The translations under genes were made by a program, and so were the position numbers. Shown here piece after piece: positions 20,103 to 28,394 of a stretch of DNA of 64,000 nt; position 1 is the stretch's first letter, and every line of letters starts with the position of its first letter. A model generated the notes under the pieces. The model saw only the letters and a program-made list of their open reading frames with translations. It did not search any database and was not told where the DNA came from. Origin of the DNA: Rossellomorea aquimaris (GTDB lineage: Bacteria; Bacillota; Bacilli; Bacillales; Bacillaceae_B); NCBI RefSeq assembly GCF_035590735.1, contig NZ_CP141595.1, positions 3,381,001 through 3,445,000 of the forward strand. The letters run 5' to 3'.

Positions 20103-21083
20103 TCATCCCTTTCGTGTTGTGTTTCGTTGTATGAGTTCAACCGGAAGCTGAACAGTTGTATCGATGTCTTTTTCTTTTTTTATCAGTTTAATCAGAAGTG
20201 CCGCGGCCTGCCTGCCCATTTCGTATGCCGGCTGCCTGATCGTGGAGAGCGCCGGATAGGAAAGACTGCTCTGCGGGATGTCATCGTAGCCGATGATCTG
20301 TACGTCTTCGGGTATCTTCTTCCCAAGCCTCAATGCCTCATGGAGAATGGCGATCCCGACGATATCATTGCTCGCGATGACCCCATCCGTATCAGGATAG
20401 GTGGCGAATAGTTCCTCTGCCCAGCCCTTTGCGTCTTCAAAGGAGAAAGACGTCGTGGACATCACCGTGAAATCGACGTCTGCCCCGCTTAAGTACTCCA
20501 CCGCTCCACGGAATCGGTCCTGTGCCGGCTTGACGTGTGCCGGCCCCTTCATGACGGTGATCCGCTTCGCCCCTTTTTCAACTAAGGTCTTTGCCGCCAG
20601 GCGTCCCCCTTTACGGCCGTCCGCATAAACAGCCGGATAGTTGTCCGTGGTCCGGTCAAGGAGGACGAGTGGGAGATTCAATTCGCTATACAGCTGGTCA
20701 TGCTCCACATGATTGGTCGCGGAAATCATGCCAACGACATTGTTCTGAACGAAGGTCTGGATATAATCCAGCTCCTTCTGGATGTTCTCGTCGCTGTTTC
20801 CAAGGAGGAGCCGGAACCCGGCCTCACTCACTTCATCCTCGACCCCTCTCGCCAGCTGCGGGAAGTACGGGTTCGTAATATCCGGAAGCAGCAGTCCGAT
20901 CAGTCTCGACTCCCGTTTATATAGGGAGCGTGCGACCTCATTCGGGCTGTAATTCAGCTTCTCGATCGCCCCCATCACTTTTTTCCTCGTCTCTACTCCT
21001 ACATAGCCGTTATCATTGAGCACCCGGGAGACCGTCGCCACCGACACCCCCGCTTCACTCGCCACATCCCTGATTGTTGCCAC
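20103..21083 (-). CDS. rbsR: LacI-family ribose operon repressor RbsR
   Basis: The N-terminal helix-turn-helix is ATIRDVASEAGVSVATVSRV, and the sugar-binding type I fold follows. I choose the GTG at 21083 (AGGAAG eight bases upstream) because the conserved family N-terminus begins there. The longer frame starting at 21134 would run through the 18-base operator in the leader. The product is 326 residues. It autoregulates the operon by binding the palindrome at 21116-21133 and releases it when ribose is present (family knowledge). Confidence 0.92.
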   Translation of the reverse strand: MATIRDVASEAGVSVATVSRVLNDNGYVGVETRKKVMGAIEKLNYSPNEVARSLYKRESRLIGLLLPDITNPYFPQLARGVEDEVSEAGFRLLLGNSDENIQKELDYIQTFVQNNVVGMISATNHVEHDQLYSELNLPLVLLDRTTDNYPAVYADGRKGGRLAAKTLVEKGAKRITVMKGPAHVKPAQDRFRGAVEYLSGADVDFTVMSTTSFSFEDAKGWAEELFATYPDTDGVIASNDIVGIAILHEALRLGKKIPEDVQIIGYDDIPQSSLSYPALSTIRQPAYEMGRQAAALLIKLIKKEKDIDTTVQLPVELIQRNTTRKG

Positions 21084-21115
21084 GCTTGTCACTTCCTGTT
21101 CGTTTGGTTGGTTAT

Positions 21116-21164
21116 TGTGTAACCGGTTACACATATATTAACATATTTTTGTAAACGTTTGCAA
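21116..21164 (-). promoter_or_regulatory. rbs operon promoter with RbsR operator and cre site
   Basis: On the minus strand: -35 TTGCAA (21164-21159), an 18-base spacer and -10 TAATAT (21140-21135). Directly downstream is a perfect 18-base palindrome, TGTGTAACCGGTTACACA (21116-21133), with the central CG expected of a LacI-family operator. A catabolite element TGTAAACGTTTGCA (21150-21163) fits the TGWAARCGYTWNCW consensus and overlaps the -35. The arrangement predicts RbsR blocking initiation at +1 and CcpA blocking RNA polymerase binding. Confidence 0.8.
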
Positions 21165-21207
21165 TGCTTTAATCTTAAAACTCATTAAGTCAGCATTTTG
21201 TTGCAAC

Positions 21208-21610
21208 TTAATTACAATGGACGGGTGTCTGAAGCACCTGAAAGGAGCAGGCAAAACCACGTTTATACATATCGATTTCATCGATGAACTGTCGAATACA
21301 AAGAACGCAATTAAATACATCGCAGAAATCTGGAAGCCTGCAGGGATCATTACAACGAAGAACAACTCGATCAAATATGCGAATTGAATAGGGATAAATG
21401 GCGATTCAACGTCTCCTTCTGATTGACCGTAATGCTATTGAAAAAGGAATGGACATTGAACAGAACTGTAAGCCCGATGCGATTAAAGAGCTTACCGGTT
21501 TGATGCCGACTGTCATTGATCAACTACGAATATGACATCGCTCCCTATTATTGCGGATGGGTTGATTAGTACTATGGTTGATATTTTGAATGGTTTGAGA
21601 ACGCATAAGG
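21208..21610 (+). pseudogene. glpP: Decayed second copy of glpP
   Basis: The plus strand from LITMDG onward can be read as a relative of the intact glpP at 27816-28385. The first block (for example TFIHIDFIDELSNTKNAIKY) runs to a stop after IKYAN. A shifted second block follows (AIQRLLLIDRNAIEKGMDIE...). Further stops and frame changes come after that. About 45 N-terminal codons are missing: the similarity begins just beyond the rbs promoter, so the rbs operon appears to abut a truncated gene. An open frame on the opposite strand here (21138-21374) is its shadow. Confidence 0.85.
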
Positions 21611-21684
21611 AAAGGACTCTTCTATATATCTAAACGCTAAAATGATATACTCTACAAACTCTTGAGTGGTAGCCTGAAAAAGCA

Positions 21685-21714
21685 AAAAAGACTCTTCTAT
21701 TAACGAGTCTTTTT
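21685..21714. terminator. Bidirectional terminator after the glpP remnant
   Basis: AAAAGACTC faces GAGTCTTTTT around a 10-base loop, with A and T runs on both sides. The intergenic stretch 21715-21960 is AT-rich and should hold the promoter of the next gene; no other gene is seen. Confidence 0.75.
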
Positions 21715-21960
21715 CCATTTCTAAAGGGGTAACTTTATAGCTTATTCACCTTTAAAGCCACCTATAATGGATGTTTCAGTTTCTGGGATATAAAACCATC
21801 CTCTGAATTGGATATTTAAGGATTATTTAAGGACGTTATTTATGTCGGTGGATTTTTATTATGGTAATATATAAATATTCCGGAATAAAACACAATATTT
21901 GTAAGGAGTCTCCTTAAAAAAGATAAATAATATATATACAAAGGCGGACTGAACTGAACA

Positions 21961-22608
21961 GTGAGAAAAGCATTTATTTTAGGAGCAACAACAATAATAA
22001 CTTTAGGATTTTCTAATGGATCTCTATCAGCTATCGCTCATGCAAATGAAAATATTTCAAACGAAATTACAGGATTGCAAGAAGCTTCATTAACTGAAGA
22101 TGCTTCAGAACTTATTTTAGAAGTAGCACCTTATGTTCATAAAGATGAGCAAGGTTTTCTATATGTAGATCATAATATCCCACAAGATATATATACAAAA
22201 AATGAAGTTGACGTTTTAGAGGAATCTTTTAGAGAAATTAACAGACAAGTAGAAAATGGACTAGTAGTAGTTAATGACGATTTATCAATCTCTAATAAAT
22301 CTAAATTCCAAGCTATGGCTAGTGCTAGTACTAGTAAAGGCTATACTTCCAAAACTTATTGGTGGGGAATAAGAGCTACATATACTGACTCCCAAGCTAA
22401 AAAAGCAATTAAACAATTGGAAGATGCATCAGATCATGAACAAACTCTAGGTACAGTATTATTCTGGTTACCTCCTGTAGCTGGTATTGCAGGTATCACA
22501 GGGTTATACTGTAAAAACCTTGGGAAGTCTATGAAGTCGCATAATAAAGGAAAAGGTGTTATCCTTGATATGACTTGGGCTTTGACATATAAAGTTAAGT
22601 CTAGATAA
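21961..22608 (+). CDS. Secreted bacteriocin-like protein
   Basis: 215 residues with a GTG start; an AAAGGCGG site lies 13 bases upstream, longer than ideal. Residues 1-29 are a signal peptide ending near AIAHA-NE. An acidic propeptide-like half (about 30-120) is followed by a compact C-terminal region. That region has an aromatic YWWGIRATYTDSQAKKAI, a hydrophobic Gly/Ala-rich segment (TLGTVLFWLPPVAGIAGITG) and a basic end (GKGVILDMTWALTYKVKSR). This architecture recurs in secreted putative bacteriocin-type proteins of Firmicutes, though I cannot name the family. The 49-residue membrane protein 31 bases downstream could be its immunity factor (inference). The gene is much more AT-rich than the flanking rbs and met operons, suggesting horizontal gain. 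Confidence 0.6.
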   Translation: MRKAFILGATTIITLGFSNGSLSAIAHANENISNEITGLQEASLTEDASELILEVAPYVHKDEQGFLYVDHNIPQDIYTKNEVDVLEESFREINRQVENGLVVVNDDLSISNKSKFQAMASASTSKGYTSKTYWWGIRATYTDSQAKKAIKQLEDASDHEQTLGTVLFWLPPVAGIAGITGLYCKNLGKSMKSHNKGKGVILDMTWALTYKVKSR

Positions 22609-22638
22609 AATAATATTGTGAAAATTGGCGGTGAGCGT

Positions 22639-22788
22639 ATGTTGGAAAATATATATCTATTAATTTTTATTGTGTTAACAATTATGTATATATATATTTT
22701 TTATTCTAAGAAAATTAAATTTAGATTGATATATGCTCTATTATATCTAATTGTATTTGTAGTGTTTTTTCGGATATACATGAATTAA
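22639..22788 (+). CDS. Small membrane protein, possible immunity factor
   Basis: 49 residues read from the ATG at 22639 to the TAA at 22788, with GGTGAG just upstream. Two hydrophobic stretches (residues 5-21 and 31-46) flank the basic stretch KKIKFR. It lies 31 bases after the bacteriocin-like gene and before a terminator, so the two form one transcription unit. Size, topology and position match small immunity peptides, but there is no sequence proof. Confidence 0.55.
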   Translation: MLENIYLLIFIVLTIMYIYIFYSKKIKFRLIYALLYLIVFVVFFRIYMN

Positions 22789-22827
22789 TGTAATATCACG
22801 TAGATATTAGTAAAATAGTTTAATTGA

Positions 22828-22857
22828 AAAGGAGGGCGCTTAGTAACGCTCTCCTTT
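22828..22857 (+). terminator. Terminator of the bacteriocin-like operon
   Basis: AAAGGAG faces CTCCTTT with GCG/CGC extending the stem, followed by TTTGTTAATTT. The stretch from here to 23114 holds no recognisable gene. Confidence 0.7.
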
Positions 22858-23114
22858 GTTAATTTCGTTTAGCTGATGAAATACACCTTCTACAGATCCC
22901 TATAAACTTTTCAAAAATACATTATATATTTCTTCCACACTACCTAATCCTTTAATAAAATCACTGAAATAATCGATAAAAAATTCGAACTAATTGACTC
23001 CTTAAAGGTAAATCAGTTCGGACTTTACTTATAAAAATCTCGAATGCGCTTTTTGTGATGTGGAATGTTTATTCGCTCAAATCTTCTTCCATGTCTTTTT
23101 CTTTCAGGTGATCC

Positions 23115-23282
23115 TCAACTTCTTTCATGGACGGTGGTTTCTCCTATTTCATCCATCGCTGTTAATTCAGCAGAATAGGAATCGAGATCCATCCCCTTTT
23201 GGATTCGTTCCTGCAGCTTCTCACTGCCGAGCAATTCGGCTGCCTGCTCGTCCATTTCCTGGGTTTCCTGCTGATTACTCAT
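23115..23282 (-). CDS. Small acidic protein, second of an overlapping pair
   Basis: 55 residues starting at an ATG whose ATGA overlaps the stop of the preceding small frame. The product is very acidic and glutamine/glutamate-rich (MSNQQETQEMDEQAAELL...), helical, with no membrane segment. I do not recognise it. The tight overlap with the gene at 23279-23389 argues for a real translationally coupled pair, or for a single gene broken by decay. Confidence 0.35.
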   Translation of the reverse strand: MSNQQETQEMDEQAAELLGSEKLQERIQKGMDLDSYSAELTAMDEIGETTVHERS

Positions 23283-23389
23283 TTCTGCCGTATCGCTTGA
23301 GGTATTTCCTTCGGGTTCGGTCTCTTCTTAACCGCTTGCTCCCAGTATAGTTCGAAAAAAAATTTTCCCTTTGTCAGTAGTTTTTTCAT
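23279..23389 (-). CDS. Small basic protein, first of an overlapping pair
   Basis: 36 residues from the ATG at 23389, which has AAAGGA seven bases upstream; the longer frame to 23497 would start beside the met-operon terminator and lacks a ribosome site. The product is basic (MKKLLTKGKFFFELYWEQA...) with an amphipathic N-terminus. Family unknown; see its acidic partner at 23115-23282. Confidence 0.35.
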   Translation of the reverse strand: MKKLLTKGKFFFELYWEQAVKKRPNPKEIPQAIRQK

Positions 23390-23501
23390 GTCATTTTCCT
23401 TTCGTTGGTATCTACGATACAATCTCTCATTCATTATCCGCTTAGTATTTTTGTTAAACATTGGAACATTCTTAATTAAACGCCGCATATCTTCCACACA
23501 A

Positions 23502-23528
23502 AAAGACAGCCCTGATTTGGCTGTCTTT
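23502..23528 (-). terminator. Terminator of the metNPQ-M20 operon
   Basis: AAAGACAGCC faces GGCTGTCTTT around a 7-base loop, with T runs. It starts seven bases past the stop of the M20 gene. Confidence 0.85.
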
Positions 23529-23534
23529 CCATCC

Positions 23535-24731
23535 TTATTGACTTGTTCCGAACTCTTCCCATATTTCCTCTAAAAGCTGCTTATCCGTCAACAGTTCATA
23601 CCCCGTCAGCGCAAGTGCCTTTGCCCCGATCACAAGCGCACGGTCACCCTCGGTGGATTTAGCCGCTTCCCTGAATTCGTTCGTGTGGACGACGAGGGAT
23701 TCGGGGCCGATTTTGATGTAGGGGTGGATGGTCGGGACCACCCTGCTTACGTTTCCGGCATCGGAGGAGCCGAGTCCCTTTCGTTCCGTATCGTCGAAGT
23801 ATTCCCCCAGTGACTCGATGGAGCGCTGGAATACTTTATCGAAACGGCGGTTGAGCTGAAAGTGATCGACTTCATTTTGGATTTTGATGACATTCAGTTC
23901 CGTCCCGGTGGCAAGTGCCGATCCCTCAGCGATCGCTTTCACTTTCTTCGTGACTTCATTGCACGCTTCCCTGGTTGCAGCGCGTATATAGAAGCGGGCT
24001 TTTGCATAGTCAGGGACGATGTTGGGCGCGTCCCCGCCGTGGGTGATGATGCCGTGGATCCGTACATCATCGGTCACGTGCTGGCGAAGGGCGTTAATGC
24101 CGTTGAACAGCTGGATCACACCATCGAGGGCATTGATGCCGTCTTCAGGGGAAGCTGCCGCATGGGCAGATCTTCCTTTGAATTCGAAATCAAGGGGGTC
24201 CACCGCAAGGGTTTTCCCTGTCTGCGTTGTTCGGTTGAACGGATGGACCATCATGCAGGCATCCACTCCTTCGAACAAGCCCGCCTTAACAAAACTGCCC
24301 TTCGCACTTCCATTCGGACCGCCTTCCTCGGCAGGAGTCCCGAACACCACCACTTCCCCTCCTGTTTCATCGAGTACGGACGACAGGGCGATGGCCGCCC
24401 CGCAGCTTGCCGTCCCGATGATATTGTGACCGCAGGCGTGACCGAGTCCAGGCAATGCGTCATATTCCGCCAGATAGCCGATGACCGGCCCTTCTTTCCC
24501 TGAATGTTTGCGTGCCACAAAGGAAGTCTCATGACCCGCCACTCCCCTTTCAATGGAGAACCCATTGGCTGCGAGGAGGGTGGTCAAGGTCTCTGAAGCA
24601 AAGAACTCTTCGTTACCGATTTCAGGATTGTCGTGGATCTGATGGCTGGTCGACACGAGTTTCACAGCCAGTTGGTCCACTGCCGAGACGATGTTGCTTT
24701 TACGATCGGTAATCGCTGCTGGTTGACTCAT
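23535..24731 (-). CDS. M20-family amidohydrolase
   Basis: 398 residues. M20 peptidase/amidohydrolase fold: dimetal-site region GLGHACGHNIIGTASCGAA (about 95-113), PAEEGG with the catalytic Glu (about 134-139), and the dimerisation domain starting around 180 (FKGRSAHAAASPEDGINALD). A distal metal ligand lies near the C-terminus in VHTNEFREAA. This pattern fits p-aminobenzoyl-glutamate or acylase-type hydrolases that split an amide to release an amino acid. It is the last gene after metQ, 12 bases downstream, under the SAM riboswitch. The likely substrate is therefore an N-acylated methionine or a related sulfur amino acid conjugate (inference from context). Confidence 0.85.
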   Translation of the reverse strand: MSQPAAITDRKSNIVSAVDQLAVKLVSTSHQIHDNPEIGNEEFFASETLTTLLAANGFSIERGVAGHETSFVARKHSGKEGPVIGYLAEYDALPGLGHACGHNIIGTASCGAAIALSSVLDETGGEVVVFGTPAEEGGPNGSAKGSFVKAGLFEGVDACMMVHPFNRTTQTGKTLAVDPLDFEFKGRSAHAAASPEDGINALDGVIQLFNGINALRQHVTDDVRIHGIITHGGDAPNIVPDYAKARFYIRAATREACNEVTKKVKAIAEGSALATGTELNVIKIQNEVDHFQLNRRFDKVFQRSIESLGEYFDDTERKGLGSSDAGNVSRVVPTIHPYIKIGPESLVVHTNEFREAAKSTEGDRALVIGAKALALTGYELLTDKQLLEEIWEEFGTSQ

Positions 24732-24743
24732 CTCTTTTCCCTC

Positions 24744-25580
24744 CTAATGCAATTCACTGACCGGCACAAATGTCGGGATCAGGGAATCTTTGTATGTTTT
24801 CTTGATATGTTCCGCTACGTCATCTTCCTGATAGAGCTCCACAATCTTTTTATAGGTTTTATTGTCTTTCTCTTTTTCCTGTGCCGCGATGATATTGATG
24901 AACGGCTTGGATTCCGCCCCTTCGATATAGATGCTGTCATCAACTGGTACGAACCCTGCTTCAACAGCCACACCATTATTGATGATCGATGCCGCAACAT
25001 CCGGGAGTACCCTCGGTGTCTGGGCAGCGACGACCGGTGTGAATTCAAGGTTTTTCGGGTTTTCTTTAATCGCTTCGAGACCCTGTGACTGATCAAAACC
25101 TTCTTTCAGTTCGATCAAACCTGCTTCCTCCAGTAGGAGAAGGGCACGGCCAAGGTTCGTCGCCTCTTGAGGAACGGCTACTTTACTGCCTTTCGGTAAG
25201 TCTTCTACCGATTTATATTTTTCCGAATAGATTCCCATCGGCGCGATGATCGTCGTGCCGATCGGAACAAGGTCCAGATTATGTTCTTCAACGAAAGAAT
25301 CAAAATACGAAATCGTCTGGAAGGCGTTCAGGTCGATATCCCCATCGGCCAGGGCCTGGTTCGGTCTCACGTAATCGGCAAACTCCACAATCTCGATTTC
25401 AATCCCTTCCTTCGCTGCTTTCTCCTTCATATACTCCCAAATCGGCACCCCAGATCCATTCACTCCGACTTTAACGACTTCTTTTTCACCTGAACCGGAT
25501 GCACTGTCTCCCGAGCAGCCGCTCAATACAAGGGTGATTAATAGAATAGCGATACTTGCCAGGCTGATTGATTTTTTCAT
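24744..25580 (-). CDS. metQ: Methionine ABC transporter binding lipoprotein MetQ
   Basis: 278 residues, NlpA/MetQ family. Lipoprotein signal with lipobox LSGCS (Cys22) and a Ser/Gly-rich linker, then VKVGVNGSGVPIWEYMKEKA, FADYVRPNQALADGDIDLNAFQ and the C-terminal EDDVAEHIKKTYKDSLIP, all conserved in the family. Captures methionine (D- or L-, or sulfoxides) for MetP/MetN. Third gene of the operon, 11 bases after the permease. Confidence 0.93.
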   Translation of the reverse strand: MKKSISLASIAILLITLVLSGCSGDSASGSGEKEVVKVGVNGSGVPIWEYMKEKAAKEGIEIEIVEFADYVRPNQALADGDIDLNAFQTISYFDSFVEEHNLDLVPIGTTIIAPMGIYSEKYKSVEDLPKGSKVAVPQEATNLGRALLLLEEAGLIELKEGFDQSQGLEAIKENPKNLEFTPVVAAQTPRVLPDVAASIINNGVAVEAGFVPVDDSIYIEGAESKPFINIIAAQEKEKDNKTYKKIVELYQEDDVAEHIKKTYKDSLIPTFVPVSELH

Positions 25581-25591
25581 ATTCCTCTCTC

Positions 25592-26254
25592 CTAACGTCT
25601 TCTGATGATTTTTGATAATGTATTCCCTGCTGTCTGCAGTCCCTGCACCATCACGATTAAAATGATGACGGTCACGATCATGACGGATGTTTCAAATCGC
25701 TGATATCCGTAAGCGATGGCCAGATCCCCGAGGCCCCCGCCTCCGACTGCCCCGGCCATGGCCGATGCACCTACAAGGCCGATGGTCGCGATCGTGATAT
25801 TCAGGACCAGTGTACTCAATGCTTCAGGAATAAGGATTCCAAAAATGATCTGCCACGGCCCGGCCCCCATGGACTCCGCCGCTTCAATGACACCCGGTTC
25901 CACTTCAAGGAGCGAGCTCTCTATCAGTCTTGCAATATACGGTGCTGCAAATACGACAAGCGGTACCACCGCTGCCGCCGTTCCGATCGATGTGCCCACT
26001 ACCAATCTTGTAAAGGGGATGATGGCCACCATCAAGATGATGAACGGGATCGAACGGAACACGTTGATGATGCTGCTCAATACGGAAAAGACGACTTTAT
26101 TTTCAAGTAAGTGCCCCTTCCGCGTGACCACGACGATGATGCCGAGGGGAAGCCCAATCAACGTTGCAAATAGAAGGGAGAATGACACCATCGCCAAGGT
26201 ATCCCATGTCGCTTCTATAATTTTTGGCCAGAATAATTCCCAGTTAACTTGCAC
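25592..26254 (-). CDS. metP: Methionine ABC transporter permease MetP (MetI)
   Basis: 220 residues with five hydrophobic segments. The EAA loop is EAAESMGAGPWQIIFGILIPEAL (about 120-142). Characteristic of the MetI family is GLVGASAMAGAVGGGGLGDLAI. The gene start overlaps the metN stop by eleven bases, so translation is coupled. Confidence 0.94.
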   Translation of the reverse strand: MQVNWELFWPKIIEATWDTLAMVSFSLLFATLIGLPLGIIVVVTRKGHLLENKVVFSVLSSIINVFRSIPFIILMVAIIPFTRLVVGTSIGTAAAVVPLVVFAAPYIARLIESSLLEVEPGVIEAAESMGAGPWQIIFGILIPEALSTLVLNITIATIGLVGASAMAGAVGGGGLGDLAIAYGYQRFETSVMIVTVIILIVMVQGLQTAGNTLSKIIRRR

Positions 26255-27269
26255 GCTTCTCCACCTCGCTTACAAATAATCTGTTCTTCCAATACTCCAG
26301 GATCTCTTCCGTTTCTTTCTTGCTGCCAATGATCTGTACGATGAGATTCCCGAACGGCTTACCCTGGAGTTCCGTGATCTGGCCGAATAGCACATTGATG
26401 TGGGCATTGAATTTCTTTGCCGTTTCGGAAAGGATCGGCGTGCCCGTCGAATCCCCCTTGAAAATGAGGCGGCAGATGCGCCCTTCTTTGCTGTCATTCA
26501 ATTTGTCGAGAACCGATGCCGGCAGCTGATCATTCATGACACTCTTCACAAAGTTTTTCGTCGTCGGGGTCTGCGGGTTGGAGAAGATATCGAAGACGCT
26601 TCCCTCTTCCACGATTTCTCCATTTTCCATGACAGCGACCTTATCACAGATTTCCCGGATGACCCCCATTTCGTGGGTGATCATCACAATCGTAATGCCA
26701 TACTCCGCGTTGATTTTCTTTAATAAGTTCAGAATCGAATCCGTCGTCTGAGGATCAAGTGCGGATGTTGCTTCATCGCAGAGCAGAATCGAAGGCGATG
26801 TCGCCAGGGCTCTTGCTATCCCCACTCTTTGCTTCTGCCCTCCTGAAAGTTGATCCGGATAATGCTTCGCTTTATCTTCAAGTCCGACAAACGCAAGCAA
26901 TTCCTTTACTCTCTCGCTGATCTTTTCTTTTGGCCATTTTGCAAGTTTCAGAGGATAGGCGATATTCCCTGCCACCGTCCGGGATTGAAACAGATTGAAG
27001 TGCTGAAAAATCATCCCGATGCGGTGCCGCTCTTTCCTCAGATCGATTGCCGACTGATCTTTCAGGCTGCGCCCCTCTATGAAAATATCACCCGATGAGG
27101 GTTTCTCTAAAAAATTGAGACAGCGTACAAGCGTGCTTTTTCCCGCTCCGCTGAATCCAATCACACCATAAATCTCTCCCCTCATCACTTCGAAGGAAAC
27201 ATTCTTCAAAGCGGTGAATGGTCCATCCTTCGCCTCGAATACTTTCGTAACATTCTGAACTCTGATCAT
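26244..27269 (-). CDS. metN: Methionine ABC transporter ATPase MetN
   Basis: 341 residues. The ABC domain has Walker A GFSGAGKST (about 38-46), Q-loop FQHFNL, signature LSGGQKQRV and Walker B ILLCDEATSALD. The C-terminal NIL domain (about 265-341) in this family senses methionine and inhibits transport. First gene of the operon, directly under the SAM riboswitch. Confidence 0.95.
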   Translation of the reverse strand: MIRVQNVTKVFEAKDGPFTALKNVSFEVMRGEIYGVIGFSGAGKSTLVRCLNFLEKPSSGDIFIEGRSLKDQSAIDLRKERHRIGMIFQHFNLFQSRTVAGNIAYPLKLAKWPKEKISERVKELLAFVGLEDKAKHYPDQLSGGQKQRVGIARALATSPSILLCDEATSALDPQTTDSILNLLKKINAEYGITIVMITHEMGVIREICDKVAVMENGEIVEEGSVFDIFSNPQTPTTKNFVKSVMNDQLPASVLDKLNDSKEGRICRLIFKGDSTGTPILSETAKKFNAHINVLFGQITELQGKPFGNLIVQIIGSKKETEEILEYWKNRLFVSEVEKRAS

Positions 27270-27333
27270 ACAGGACTTGCTCCTTCCACTATGTATTCTT
27301 CTTGAAGCCTGTGTTTGAAGGACATGGCTGAAA

Positions 27334-27366
27334 ATAAAAAATGCCCCCCTTCATAAGAAGAGAGGC
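27334..27366 (-). terminator. SAM riboswitch expression-platform terminator
   Basis: On the minus strand GCCTCTCTTC pairs with GAAGGGGGGC (two G-T pairs) around TTAT and is followed by a T run. Its 5' arm can compete with the P1 strand of the riboswitch, as in other S-box leaders. Confidence 0.85.
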
Positions 27367-27387
27367 ACAAATATGTATATGTCCACT

Positions 27388-27494
27388 CTTCTCATCTTTC
27401 AAGTCATATGACTTGATGGAATTGGCACGGTATTCATAAGAACCCGTTGCCGAGGTATCGCAGGGCCAGTCCCTCCACCTCTCTGGATAAGAAG
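27388..27494 (-). ncRNA. SAM-I (S-box) riboswitch
   Basis: The minus strand carries the S-box landmarks in order: P1 strand CTTCTTATC, CAGAGAGGTGGAGGGACTGG, CCCTGCGATACC, CGGCAACGG, and the closing strand GATGAGAAG. SAM binding stabilises P1 and lets the terminator at 27334-27366 form, shutting off metNPQ when methionine/SAM is plentiful. Confidence 0.95.
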
Positions 27495-27542
27495 ATATTG
27501 CTTTATTAAGTTAAAGTTATGATGCGTTTAAGCATTAGGGTC

Positions 27543-27571
27543 ATGGTAAAGGATTTCAATTGGTTTGTCAA
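27543..27571 (-). promoter_or_regulatory. Sigma-A promoter of the met operon
   Basis: -35 TTGACA (27571-27566), 17-base spacer, -10 TACCAT (27548-27543), placing the start shortly before the riboswitch. The rest of 27572-27815 is non-coding and should hold the glpP promoter. Confidence 0.75.
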
Positions 27572-27815
27572 TCCTGTTTTTGAATTAATTGTATTACAGA
27601 GGACTAATCAAATTGGGCACTTTAACTAGTCTTTAATTAGTTGTTGAATATTTTACGCTTTTCAAGTAAATCGCTAAGGTTCTTCCTTCATACTTTACTT
27701 CATCGTAACATTACTAGCTCACAAGAAAGCCAAGGTTACACCTCTCAACCCCCAAAACAATTATGCTATACTAAAAGAAAAAACAATATTCAGTCTATTT
27801 GAAGGGGCAAAATAC

Positions 27816-28385
27816 ATGAAACCAAAAATTATCGACATCGTCCAATCCCAAGTCATCGCTTCCATAAAGGAAGAAAAAGACTTGGAAAAAGCCATACAGT
27901 CAAACGCCAACATCGTGTTCATCCTAACCGGCAATTTGATTACGATGGATGGTTATCTGAAAAAGCTGAAGGAAGCCGGTAAAACCACGTTTATACATAT
28001 TGATTTCATCGATGGGCTGTCCAATACGAAGAGTGCCATTAAGTACATAGCAGAAATCTGGAAGCCGGCTGGCATCATTACAACGAGGAGCAACCTGATC
28101 AAATATGCAAAGGAAGAAGGCTTGATGACGATTCAGCGCCTTTTCCTTATCGACCGAAATGCCCTTGTCAAAGGAATCGATATCGCACAGAACTGCAAGC
28201 CGGATGCGATTGAAGTCCTTCCTGGTCTCATGCCGTCCATCATTGATAAACTGACGACCATGACTACGCTGCCAATCATCGCTGGTGGCTTGATCAGTAA
28301 TAAGGAAGATATTTTGAACGGACTAAGAGCCGGTGCCCTCGCCATTTCTTCCGGTGATCCGAAGCTCTGGAATCTGGATTTTTAA
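27816..28385 (+). CDS. glpP: GlpP-type glycerol regulon antiterminator
   Basis: 189 residues, the length of B. subtilis GlpP (about 190). Conserved blocks are HIDFIDGLSN (about 64-73), PAGIITTRSN, TIQRLFLIDRNAL, DAIEVLPGLMP and IAGGLI, in a TIM-barrel-like fold. In B. subtilis GlpP binds glycerol-3-phosphate and leader mRNA of glp genes to prevent termination. Here no glpF or glpK follows: the gene is monocistronic and ends at a terminator, so it is probably an extra paralogue. A ruined copy lies at 21208-21610. Matching terminator-type leaders at 29231-29310 and 44846-44928 are candidate targets (inference). An AAGGGG ribosome site precedes the ATG. Confidence 0.9.
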   Translation: MKPKIIDIVQSQVIASIKEEKDLEKAIQSNANIVFILTGNLITMDGYLKKLKEAGKTTFIHIDFIDGLSNTKSAIKYIAEIWKPAGIITTRSNLIKYAKEEGLMTIQRLFLIDRNALVKGIDIAQNCKPDAIEVLPGLMPSIIDKLTTMTTLPIIAGGLISNKEDILNGLRAGALAISSGDPKLWNLDF

Positions 28386-28394
28386 ACAAAAAAA

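Noticed and set aside
21138..21374. 78-residue minus-strand frame
   Set aside because: It is the antisense of the glpP remnant and overlaps the rbs promoter.
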